8,051 nucleotides of DNA from Desulfomonile tiedjei. Its GTDB lineage: Bacteria; Desulfobacterota; Desulfomonilia; Desulfomonilales; Desulfomonilaceae. The position numbers were made by a program, and so were the translations under genes. Location of the stretch: the NCBI GenBank assembly GCA_020718965.1, contig DYRE01000092.1, positions 1-8,051 on the forward strand. Direction: 5' to 3'. How positions within the stretch are numbered: position 1 is the stretch's first letter; every line of letters begins with the position of its first letter. The notes under the pieces are model-generated. The model was not told where the DNA came from. It searched no databases and was given only the letters and a program-made list of their open reading frames with translations. Below, piece after piece: positions 1 through 6,440 of the stretch.

Positions 1-97
1 CTATACGAACCTTTGGGCCAATGATCGAATAAGGGCCAATGAAGGCAGTTGGATCAATTTGGGCTCCTGAGTCAATCACGGCTGTAGGATGGATCAT
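1..97 (-). CDS. lpxA: UDP-N-acetylglucosamine acyltransferase LpxA, N-terminal fragment cut by window edge
   Basis: Only the first 32 codons are present; the gene continues beyond base 1. They translate as MIHPTAVIDSGAQIDP followed by TAFIGPYSIIGPKVRI, the opening turns of a left-handed beta-helix of hexapeptide repeats. The HPTA...IGPYSIIGP pattern is typical of LpxA N-termini. LpxA is the cytoplasmic enzyme that starts lipid A synthesis by moving a 3-hydroxyacyl chain from acyl-ACP to the 3-OH of UDP-GlcNAc. The ATG at 97-95 shares one base with the lpxD stop (TAATG), and GAGG at 108-105 lies 7 bases upstream, so translation is probably coupled to lpxD. No fabZ lies between lpxD and this gene. 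Another hexapeptide-repeat acyltransferase cannot be wholly excluded from 32 residues, but the context favours LpxA strongly. Confidence 0.88.
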   Translation of the reverse strand, partial: MIHPTAVIDSGAQIDPTAFIGPYSIIGPKVRI

Positions 98-1146
98 TAT
101 GTTTCCTCGTTGTTCGCTTTCACAGTTCGTTCCAGATTTCTTATCCGATCCAGCATTTCCGGCAATCTCTTGAAAAGGGACTGCGTCCTAAGGAATATTT
201 TGTGGGACATCGCCGGGACGGAGCCGGCCATGACCGAACCATCCGGAACATTACGGTAGATCCCGACTCGAGTGGCCAGAATTACACCGTTGCCGACTGA
301 TACGTGATCCCTCACACCAACCTGCCCACCTATCATGCAGTGGGATCCAACTGATGAACTTCCTGCTATTCCAACTTGGGACGCTATTACTGTTCCTGAA
401 CCAATGCTAACGTTGTGAGCGATCTGAACCAGATTATCGATCTTGACTCCCTTATGTATCGTGGTGACACCCGCCAATGCCCTATCTATAGCCGTCAAAG
501 CTCCAATTTCAACATCGTCATGGATTTCAACCGACCCGCTATGAAACTTTTTGATAGTCACTGGTGACCCTGAACTGTCCACATCCCTCGCGTACCCAAA
601 GCCATCTGAGCCTATCACGGCGCCAGCATGAACAATAACCCTGGAACCGATTTTTACTCCACTATATATGGTTACATTCGGAAAGATTACTGTCGATTCC
701 CCTATTGCCACGTTTTCACCGATAACGACATGGGCCCCTAAGGAAGAACCGTTTCCAATAACACAATTGGGCCCTATAACTGAAAACGGCCCTATCGAAA
801 CATTCGATCCAATCGTGGCGGTAGGGTCAATGCACGCGTGTTTTGAGATTTCATGCTGGGACATACCCGAATAGCCGTAAAACAGCGCCGTGAGCCTCGC
901 AAAATCAGCTTCCGGGTTGCCGGACCGAACATGAGGTCTAGACGGGGCCTCCATGTTCTTGGCGATAAGAACGGCGGAGGCCCTGCTCATATTGAGTAAA
1001 GAAAGAAACTTCGCCTCAGAGATGTAGGTAACATCTGAGCTTGTGGCGAATTCCAGGGGCTTGACCCCAGAGATTTCCGGGCCAGGACTCTCAGAGGATT
1101 CACAACCAAGAAAGTCCGCTATTTCTTTCAGCGTCAGCGTCGTCAC
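97..1146 (-). CDS. lpxD: UDP-3-O-(3-hydroxyacyl)glucosamine N-acyltransferase LpxD
   Basis: LpxD is the third enzyme of the lipid A pathway. It transfers a 3-hydroxyacyl chain from acyl-ACP to the 2-amino group of UDP-3-O-acylglucosamine in the cytoplasm. The 349 residues match the usual family length (about 340). Residues 1-100 form the family's N-terminal uridine-binding domain (LKEIADFLG; ASAVLIAKN at 57-64). Hexapeptide repeats follow from about 108 to 300, with GSDGFGYA at 179-186 and KIDNLVQIAHNV at 235-246. H244 is the expected catalytic histidine, and H281 matches a second conserved histidine. The C-terminal segment (KRLPEMLDRIRNLERTVK, 326-343) is the usual trimer-end helix. The start is GTG with a weak upstream purine stretch (GGGAA, 1161-1157) overlapping the end of ompH. 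No better start precedes the conserved N-terminus. The IDRA form at 220-223, rather than IDRG, is to my knowledge also seen in other bacterial LpxD proteins. Confidence 0.95.
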   Translation of the reverse strand: MTTLTLKEIADFLGCESSESPGPEISGVKPLEFATSSDVTYISEAKFLSLLNMSRASAVLIAKNMEAPSRPHVRSGNPEADFARLTALFYGYSGMSQHEISKHACIDPTATIGSNVSIGPFSVIGPNCVIGNGSSLGAHVVIGENVAIGESTVIFPNVTIYSGVKIGSRVIVHAGAVIGSDGFGYARDVDSSGSPVTIKKFHSGSVEIHDDVEIGALTAIDRALAGVTTIHKGVKIDNLVQIAHNVSIGSGTVIASQVGIAGSSSVGSHCMIGGQVGVRDHVSVGNGVILATRVGIYRNVPDGSVMAGSVPAMSHKIFLRTQSLFKRLPEMLDRIRNLERTVKANNEET

Positions 1147-1160
1147 GGAAATTCAGTTCC

Positions 1161-1766
1161 CTACCTTGGAGCTTTTGGCTTTGGTTGGCCGGCTGCCGGA
1201 GGAGCTGCGGGTTTTGGTTTTTCGGAAGCAGCCGGTTTGGTAGCGGCGCTTGCGTCATACATTTGGACAACCTCGTTTGTGAGGTCCAACGAATCATCAG
1301 CGGCAAGCAGGGCTGCAGTAGAATTAAAGATAAGAGAAAGTTTTTTCTGTTTACGAAGTTCGCTTATAATTTTGTGGAGATCCCTCATCATGGACTCATC
1401 CAGCGCCCTGGCTTCATTTTGCAGTTCGCTTTCGGCCTGTTTCTGGGTAAGCTTTAACTCCATTTCTTTCATACCGATTTCTTTTATCTTTTCGTTACGA
1501 GTCTCTTCCTTCAGCATGGGCCCCTGTTTCTGAAGCTGATCCGTCAGCGATTTCAAGTCATTTTGTTTCTTTTCAAGATTAGCTCTCTTAATGTTGTTAA
1601 GTTCCGCAAACTTCTTTTGCATTTCTTGAATCCGTTTTGACTTGGCCTGAAGTTGCTGCAAATCTACAAACCCAACAGTGAGTGCTTGTTGGGCAAAGGC
1701 GGTTCCAAAGGCAAACGTCAAAATCAAAGCTGCGAGCAGGGGGATAAAAATTCTGTGTCCAGTCAT
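1161..1766 (-). CDS. skp: Periplasmic outer-membrane-protein chaperone OmpH/Skp
   Basis: Skp/OmpH is a trimeric periplasmic chaperone that holds unfolded outer-membrane proteins for the Bam complex. The 201-residue product starts with a signal peptide: a basic tip (GHR), a hydrophobic core at 6-22 and an AFA|QQ cleavage site after residue 25. The mature start LTVGFVDLQQL at 29-39 is the beta-strand typical of the family. A charged, heptad-like helical region follows from about 43 to 142 (the tentacle hairpin), then KKLSLIFN and LDLTNEVVQMYD at 160-171, which close the trimerisation body. The last 30 residues are an Ala/Pro/Lys-rich tail that E. coli Skp (161 residues) lacks. The start ATG has a strong ribosome site, AAGGAG, 8 bases upstream. 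The gene sits between bamA and lpxD, its classic position. Confidence 0.94.
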   Translation of the reverse strand: MTGHRIFIPLLAALILTFAFGTAFAQQALTVGFVDLQQLQAKSKRIQEMQKKFAELNNIKRANLEKKQNDLKSLTDQLQKQGPMLKEETRNEKIKEIGMKEMELKLTQKQAESELQNEARALDESMMRDLHKIISELRKQKKLSLIFNSTAALLAADDSLDLTNEVVQMYDASAATKPAASEKPKPAAPPAAGQPKPKAPR

Positions 1767-1774
1767 GTATCAGA

Positions 1775-1780
1775 CTCCTT
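1775..1780 (-). promoter_or_regulatory. Ribosome binding site of ompH
   Basis: AAGGAG on the minus strand lies 8 bases before the ompH ATG. It is a near-ideal Shine-Dalgarno match. It supports independent and strong initiation of this gene after the 93-base gap, unlike the overlapping starts elsewhere in the operon. Confidence 0.8.
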
Positions 1781-1810
1781 TCAATTCTTCGTTTTTCATT
1801 TACGTCAAGG

Positions 1811-1841
1811 GTTATATGACGGGCCAAAGATCCATTGCCAA
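1811..1841 (-). promoter_or_regulatory. Weak candidate internal promoter for ompH-lpxD-lpxA
   Basis: On the minus strand a TTGGCA box (1841-1836) is followed 19 bases later by TATAAC (1816-1811). Each matches the sigma-70 consensus at five of six positions. The spacing is longer than the ideal 17, so the site is only suggestive. A second box, TTGACG at 1808-1803, has no good -10 partner. I see no sigma-E pattern (GGAACTT with TCAAA) and no sigma-54 pattern. Confidence 0.22.
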
Positions 1842-1859
1842 GTCAGGAGTGATGGTTTA

Positions 1860-4529
1860 TCAGAATAGTTGACCCATGGCAAAGGCAAATGCTCCCGGAT
1901 CCTCACCTTTTTGAGGATTAATTTTCCACCCGTATTCTATTCTAAGTGGTCCCATTGGCGAGACCCATCGTATGCCTACGCCCACTCCAGCCTTTACATC
2001 AGTCATAAAAAAACTGTTGCTGACATTCCAGGCGTTTCCGAGGTCAAAAAAAGTTACACCATTAAGTTTCAATCTATCGACAAGAGGAAATAGAAACTCC
2101 ACGTTTGAAAATAGCGCTCTGTCTCCACCCATAACATTGCCGTATCGATCACGAGGCCCTATCTCCCCGGCCTTGTAACCTCTGATGCTTTGAATTCCAC
2201 CAAGCAGGATTCTTCGGTCAAACGGTATAGGATCGGTTCCGACCTCCGTCAGCATGGACATGTTTGCTCTGAATTTCAGCACTGTCCTCCAGAACGCCGA
2301 CCGGTAGTAGATTCCCTCGGAGTAATAGCTTGAAAAAGCTACATCCCCGCCAAATCCTGATAACCTTGCTCCTAGAGTAAGTTTGGAGCCGGCCGTCGGA
2401 ATTACGGAATTGTTTCTGGTATCTCTCCCTACGTTAAAGGAAACGGAGTTCTCGGAAATATTAAGAAATCTCTGAGCCGTTGTGTTGTAACTCGCATAAT
2501 ACGCTACGATAGATTGTGCGAATGTGGGTTGAAAACCCGACAGTTTACTAGAGTCTCTGGCAAAACCAGTGGACATAGACCAAAGACCATACAGTGGATA
2601 GGATAGAAAGACGCTGCCCCCGTTACTGTCCCGGACAAAGTTTTGCTCTCCCTGAACAGCCTGATATCCCTTTATACTGCCAGTTACTGGATAATCAAAA
2701 ATCCATGGATATGTCAAGGACCCTTCATAATTGCTTCGCCGCCCAGAAAGGCTTGCCTTTGCATTTGCAACGATCCCCATTCCAAAGAGATTCCTCTCCT
2801 TGAGATCGATGTTTCCCATAGCTCCGTCCTGGGATGAGTAACCCAGACCGGCAGCGAGAGAGCCTGTCTTTTTTTCTATCACTTCTACAGTCACATTCAT
2901 GGTGTCTGGACGGGATCCTGGAGATGTTTTAAGCTTTACGGCCTCAAAAAAATCCATCCCCTCAAGATTGTTTTTGGTAGCTTCAAAGCTGTCGGCGTTA
3001 TAAACGTCTCCTTCAGATATCGTTAAAGCTCTCCTGATAATCTTGTCCCGGGTTCTGTCGTTACCCGCAATATCGACCCGGTCTATGGTTATCTTCTCGC
3101 CTTTAGTAACTTTGAATACAACGTCAACAAAATTGTGTTTGTCGTTAATTCTCTGCTGTGGTTCGATATCAGCGTAAGCATACCCTAGATTATTGTATAA
3201 TTTCGTTAAGGTTTTAATATCGTCGGCCAGAGAAGATCGTTTGAACCACGTACGAGGTTTTGACTGCAGCGAATCCCTGAGTTGATCAGCCGGGACTACC
3301 AGATCGCCTTCAACGTCAACTTTTCTAATCTGAAACCGATCTCCCTCCCTTATGGGAAATGTAACCTTGACAGTGTTACCCTGTATATCCATTTTGGGAG
3401 CGCCAACCTGAATGTTGATGAATCCGTTTTCCAAATAGTAGGCAATTATCCGCATTCGATTCTCTTCAAGTTTTTCCCTTGTAAATGTTCCAGATTCGTC
3501 CAGAAACCAGAACCAGCTTTTCTCTTTGACGCTCATAATTTTCTTGATATCTTTCTCAGTTAGCTTGGATCGTCCATCCAGGATCAGATCCGTCAGGTAA
3601 CTCTTGTCCCCTTCTGAAATCTTGAATGTGAGGCTGGCTTCATTGGGAGAAAGTTCCTTAATTTCGTAATCAATGGTAGGTTTGTAATACCCCTCCTTTT
3701 CATACATCTGCTTCACTTTGGACACATCGTCGCGTATTTTCTGGACACTTGCCACGGTAAAGGATTTTGTCGTCAACGCGTCAAGTATTTCATCTTTTGA
3801 GAAAACCTTATTTCCTTCTATATTAATTGTCTTTATCGACGGCCTTTCTTTTACGGCTATGCGGAGATCCATCTGTCCATTGGCGTTTTCCTCCGCATTT
3901 ATCTGAACATCATCGAAATATCCCATCGAGTATATGTCCCGGATTTCGTCGCTCACTGCGCTCTTGCTAAACGGTGAACCCGATTTCATTTCGAGTTTGT
4001 TGAGTATTGCCTCTCTCTGTATTCTCTTGTTCCCCTCGATCTTGATCTCCCCAACTTTTGGCCGATCCAGAACGGCTCCGCCAATTTCGTTGCCGACTTC
4101 TTTCATCTTGTTGAAAAGATCTTTAAAATCTTGACCCGTAGTTGAAAAAAATTTCGGCTTCGAACCAGGTTCAACGTTAGCCACATAAGTTTCAAGTGAA
4201 AGTCCATCCTCTAGTTGAGAGACGGTTCCCCAAAGGACACCTTGGGCTCCGACTTTTTCCGCGATCTTTAGCAGGCGCTTTGGATCAATTTTTTGAGCCT
4301 GGATAGCGGCTATGAACGGCATGCCCGATATTACCTCAACATCACCGTCTCTGGTTAATTCAGCGGCAAGGGCCCCAGCAAGCTCGTTGCTGAAATCTTG
4401 CGCCTTCTGCCCCTTTGTAACCATCTTGAAAGGAAATATTACAATCTTATCTATCTTTTTGGCGTCGGAATCAGTTGAAAGAGTTAACAAACACAAAAGT
4501 ATACCAACGACGAGGAGAACTCTATTCAT
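1860..4529 (-). CDS. bamA: Outer membrane protein assembly factor BamA with an extra N-terminal TolB-like domain
   Basis: BamA is the outer-membrane barrel that folds and inserts other beta-barrel proteins. I start it at the ATG at 4529 (889 residues), because GAGGAG lies 5 bases upstream and residues 1-23 then form a signal peptide (MNRVLLVVGILL, cleavage near SDA|KK). Starting at 4556 would put a charged RGKIRGDA stretch before it. Residues about 26-155 are not part of standard BamA and look like a TolB-N/FlgO-type fold (IVIFPF at 29-34; GAQGVLWGTV at 94-103). Five POTRA domains follow, at about 158-231, 232-310, 311-399, 400-479 and 480-556; several open with an IEGN/VEGD/IAGN-type turn. 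The barrel spans about 557-889, with the loop-6 signature as IRGY at 782-785 and a terminal Phe. E. coli BamA has 810 residues. The start overlaps the lolD stop (ATGA). Confidence 0.95.
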   Translation of the reverse strand: MNRVLLVVGILLCLLTLSTDSDAKKIDKIVIFPFKMVTKGQKAQDFSNELAGALAAELTRDGDVEVISGMPFIAAIQAQKIDPKRLLKIAEKVGAQGVLWGTVSQLEDGLSLETYVANVEPGSKPKFFSTTGQDFKDLFNKMKEVGNEIGGAVLDRPKVGEIKIEGNKRIQREAILNKLEMKSGSPFSKSAVSDEIRDIYSMGYFDDVQINAEENANGQMDLRIAVKERPSIKTINIEGNKVFSKDEILDALTTKSFTVASVQKIRDDVSKVKQMYEKEGYYKPTIDYEIKELSPNEASLTFKISEGDKSYLTDLILDGRSKLTEKDIKKIMSVKEKSWFWFLDESGTFTREKLEENRMRIIAYYLENGFINIQVGAPKMDIQGNTVKVTFPIREGDRFQIRKVDVEGDLVVPADQLRDSLQSKPRTWFKRSSLADDIKTLTKLYNNLGYAYADIEPQQRINDKHNFVDVVFKVTKGEKITIDRVDIAGNDRTRDKIIRRALTISEGDVYNADSFEATKNNLEGMDFFEAVKLKTSPGSRPDTMNVTVEVIEKKTGSLAAGLGYSSQDGAMGNIDLKERNLFGMGIVANAKASLSGRRSNYEGSLTYPWIFDYPVTGSIKGYQAVQGEQNFVRDSNGGSVFLSYPLYGLWSMSTGFARDSSKLSGFQPTFAQSIVAYYASYNTTAQRFLNISENSVSFNVGRDTRNNSVIPTAGSKLTLGARLSGFGGDVAFSSYYSEGIYYRSAFWRTVLKFRANMSMLTEVGTDPIPFDRRILLGGIQSIRGYKAGEIGPRDRYGNVMGGDRALFSNVEFLFPLVDRLKLNGVTFFDLGNAWNVSNSFFMTDVKAGVGVGIRWVSPMGPLRIEYGWKINPQKGEDPGAFAFAMGQLF

Positions 4530-5212
4530 TGCATCTCCTCTAATCTTCCCGCGCAAAGGTTCACTCGCCTGCTCATGACCTTCGCAAGGGATTCTTTGTG
4601 AGTTACGACAATTAGGGATGTGTTCATTTCCAGGTTGAGGTCTCGAAGGATATTTTCTATCTCCGCTCCGGTCTCGGGATCAAGATTGCCAGTTGGTTCA
4701 TCTGCTAGAATTACATCCGGGTCCATTATCAACGCTCTGGCAATCGCCACTCGCTGCTGTTCTCCTCCGGACAATTCTCCAGGACGGTGATGCGCTCTGT
4801 CTGTCAATCCGACATCGTCCATAAGTTTCTCAGCTTTAGTCCGTAAAGCCTTCATGTCATGACCGGCGATGAGTCCAGGCATAAGAACATTTTCCAAGGC
4901 GGTAAATTCTGGTAACAACTGAAAAAACTGAAAAACAAAACCCAAGCGTTGGTTTCTGATTCTTGATTTCTCGAGTTCCCCCAAAACGCCTATGTTGACT
5001 CCATCCAGAACAATTGTTCCCGATGTAGGTTCGTCCAATAAGCCAAGCACATGAAGCAATGTTGTTTTTCCAACTCCTGATGGACCCATAACCGCGATGC
5101 TTTCTCCATGACGAACTTCAAGGTTGACACCTCTCAACACTTCGAGTTCCCGAACTGGAGAATGATAAACTTTTCTCAGATCGGAAACTTGATAAATGCA
5201 GGAATCATTCAT
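4526..5212 (-). CDS. lolD: Lipoprotein-releasing ABC transporter ATP-binding subunit LolD
   Basis: LolD is the cytoplasmic ATPase that drives extraction of outer-membrane lipoproteins from the inner membrane by its LolC/E partner and hands them to LolA. With the ATG at 5212 the product has 228 residues, close to the family norm of about 230. It carries a Walker A at 43-50 (GPSGVGKT), the Q-loop Q95 in the FVFQFFQLLP segment, the ABC signature LSGGEQQRVAIARAL at 147-161, a Walker B ending in ADEPTGNLD at 170-178 with catalytic E172, and the H-loop H205. The LRKVYHSP start and the FQLLPEFTALENV stretch are typical of the LolD/MacB group. An upstream ATG at 5272 would add 20 residues read from inside the permease gene and lacks family support. 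The two genes overlap by 8 bases. MacB-type export is the alternative, but the permease next door decides for Lol. Confidence 0.94.
   Translation of the reverse strand: MNDSCIYQVSDLRKVYHSPVRELEVLRGVNLEVRHGESIAVMGPSGVGKTTLLHVLGLLDEPTSGTIVLDGVNIGVLGELEKSRIRNQRLGFVFQFFQLLPEFTALENVLMPGLIAGHDMKALRTKAEKLMDDVGLTDRAHHRPGELSGGEQQRVAIARALIMDPDVILADEPTGNLDPETGAEIENILRDLNLEMNTSLIVVTHKESLAKVMSRRVNLCAGRLEEMQ
4535..4540 (-). promoter_or_regulatory. Ribosome binding site that fixes the bamA start
   Basis: GAGGAG on the minus strand, inside the last codons of lolD, sits 5 bases before the ATG at 4529. It favours that ATG over the in-frame ATG 27 bases upstream at 4556. Together with the ATGA overlap it points to translational coupling of bamA to lolD. 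Confidence 0.75.
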
Positions 5213-6440
5213 ATCTGAGCGCCTCCGCAGGTTCCAGGCGAGCCGCTCTATAAGACGGGTAAAGTGTTGCAAGGAAACATATCGTCAACGCCAACATGCA
5301 GATTATGACAACATCCCAAGGGTAGATTGCGATCGGAAGAGTAGAGATCGTGTAAATTTCTTCAGGTAATTCTATAAACGGATACCTTGAAAGCAGCGCG
5401 CCGCCGACCAGTCCGGCCACAGCGCCTAGAGCGGTTCCAGTCGCCCCTATGATCATGCCCTGAACGACGAATATTCTCATTATGCGGTCAGAAGTAGCGC
5501 CGAGCGATTTCAGTACCGCTATGTCCCTACTCTTTTCCATCACGAGCATGATCAGTGATATTATGATATTAAAAGCCGCTACAAGAACAATAAAGGTCAA
5601 TATAATAAACATGGCTATTTTTTCTAGTTTGAGCGCGCTGAACAGATTCCTGTACATATCTCTCCAGGTTCTGGTCCAATAGGGAACGCCCAGGGTCGAT
5701 TCGATCCTGGAGGCTATTTTGGGCGCGTCGTAAATGTTTCTGAGGTTTACCTCAATACCCGTGACTCCGGATCCCATCTCGAAAAATTTCTGAGCCTCAC
5801 TTAACCCCATATAAACCAGATTAGAATCAAATTCGTACATCCCGGATTTGAAGATTCCCACTATTTTGAAATTCTGAACCCTGGGGATGGCTCCGATAGG
5901 TGTTCTCTTGCCTTGAGGTGAAATTAGCTGTATCGAGTCTCCAATTCTCAAAGAGTTTGCACTGGCGAGTTCTTTGCCAATTATTACTCCGTTAATTTCG
6001 TGCTCTGTTTCCTGGAGTTCTGAAAGTGACCCTTTTTCCAGATAGTTTGAAAGTGATATCACCTGAGGGGCCGATTGTGGATCAATACCCCTTACTATAA
6101 CTCCACGGACTCTGCCTCTGGCTGAAAGCATTGCCTGTCCATAGATATAAGGGGTTACAGCGTTGATACCGTCAAGCGATTTGATCCGATCCATCACCTG
6201 TTTCCAGTCAGTGATAGACCTTGTGGAATTATTCATGACAACGAGGTGAGAAACCGTGCCAAGAATCTTTTCCTTTAAATCGCGTTCAAACCCATTCATT
6301 ACACCCAGTACTATTATCAGGGTCATAACGCCAAGCGTAACACCAAGAACTCCGAAGGCGCTAATCACCGAGATGAATGCCTGTTTACGTTTGGCCCTTA
6401 TGTAACGAAGCCCGACTACTAATTCTAGCGGAAGATTCAT
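5205..6440 (-). CDS. lolC: Lipoprotein-releasing ABC transporter permease, LolC/LolE family
   Basis: This is the inner-membrane subunit that takes up triacylated lipoproteins from the outer leaflet and passes them to LolA, powered by LolD. The 411 residues match LolC/LolE (about 400-415). The family start (LPLELVVGLRYIRAKRKQAFIS) leads into membrane segment 1 at about 24-48, ending in the conserved VLGVMNGFERDLKEKIL. A large periplasmic domain spans about 50-272. Three more membrane segments follow at about 276-300, 325-350 and 375-394: the FtsX/MacB fold. The MEKSRDIAVLKSLGAT segment at 301-316 is the coupling helix that contacts LolD. The C-terminus EALRYE is diagnostic. Only one permease gene is present, so it may act as a homodimer or a LolF-like subunit; calling it lolC rather than lolE is a convention. 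The ATG overlaps the lysS stop (ATGA), with AAGGG 5 bases upstream. Confidence 0.93.
   Translation of the reverse strand: MNLPLELVVGLRYIRAKRKQAFISVISAFGVLGVTLGVMTLIIVLGVMNGFERDLKEKILGTVSHLVVMNNSTRSITDWKQVMDRIKSLDGINAVTPYIYGQAMLSARGRVRGVIVRGIDPQSAPQVISLSNYLEKGSLSELQETEHEINGVIIGKELASANSLRIGDSIQLISPQGKRTPIGAIPRVQNFKIVGIFKSGMYEFDSNLVYMGLSEAQKFFEMGSGVTGIEVNLRNIYDAPKIASRIESTLGVPYWTRTWRDMYRNLFSALKLEKIAMFIILTFIVLVAAFNIIISLIMLVMEKSRDIAVLKSLGATSDRIMRIFVVQGMIIGATGTALGAVAGLVGGALLSRYPFIELPEEIYTISTLPIAIYPWDVVIICMLALTICFLATLYPSYRAARLEPAEALRYE
5222..5226 (-). promoter_or_regulatory. Ribosome binding site that fixes the lolD start
   Basis: GGAGG on the minus strand lies 9 bases before the ATG at 5212, within the codons for the permease's C-terminal PAEAL residues. 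It supports the 228-residue LolD over the longer frame starting at 5272, and indicates coupling of lolD to the permease gene. Confidence 0.75.

Larger units (their letters stand above)
1767..1859 (-). other. bamA-ompH intergenic spacer, the only real gap in the operon
   Basis: These 93 bases separate the bamA stop (TGA, 1862-1860) from the ompH start. I see no hairpin followed by a T-run that would end transcription, and no small open frame with a convincing start. The part next to ompH is A-rich and carries its ribosome site. The spacer may hold a weak internal promoter (see separate entry). Read-through from bamA into ompH seems likely. Confidence 0.6.

Noticed and set aside
481..560. LpxD hexapeptide region with IHDD and IHKG in place of the common IGDD/IGKG, and IDRA in place of IDRG
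   Set aside because: Catalytic H244 and the KIDNLVQIAHNV motif are intact, and IDRA-type variants occur in other LpxD proteins, so this looks like ordinary divergence rather than loss of function.
1100..1306. Minus-strand frame spanning the ompH-lpxD junction, and a similar one at 1597-1827
   Set aside because: Both overlap the coding sequences of ompH and lpxD in another frame and have no recognisable content or context.
1821..1842. Possible sigma-54 promoter (TGGCA element) in the bamA-ompH spacer
   Set aside because: There is no GC-containing -12 element at the required fixed spacing after the TGGCA box.
4530..4556. In-frame upstream ATG giving a BamA nine residues longer
   Set aside because: It places RGKIRGDA before a clean signal peptide and lies deep inside lolD, while the ATG at 4529 has GAGGAG at 5 bases and an ATGA overlap.
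5213..5272. In-frame upstream ATG giving a LolD 20 residues longer
   Set aside because: The added residues are an out-of-frame reading of the permease C-terminus. The ATG at 5212 has GGAGG at 9 bases and gives the normal family length.
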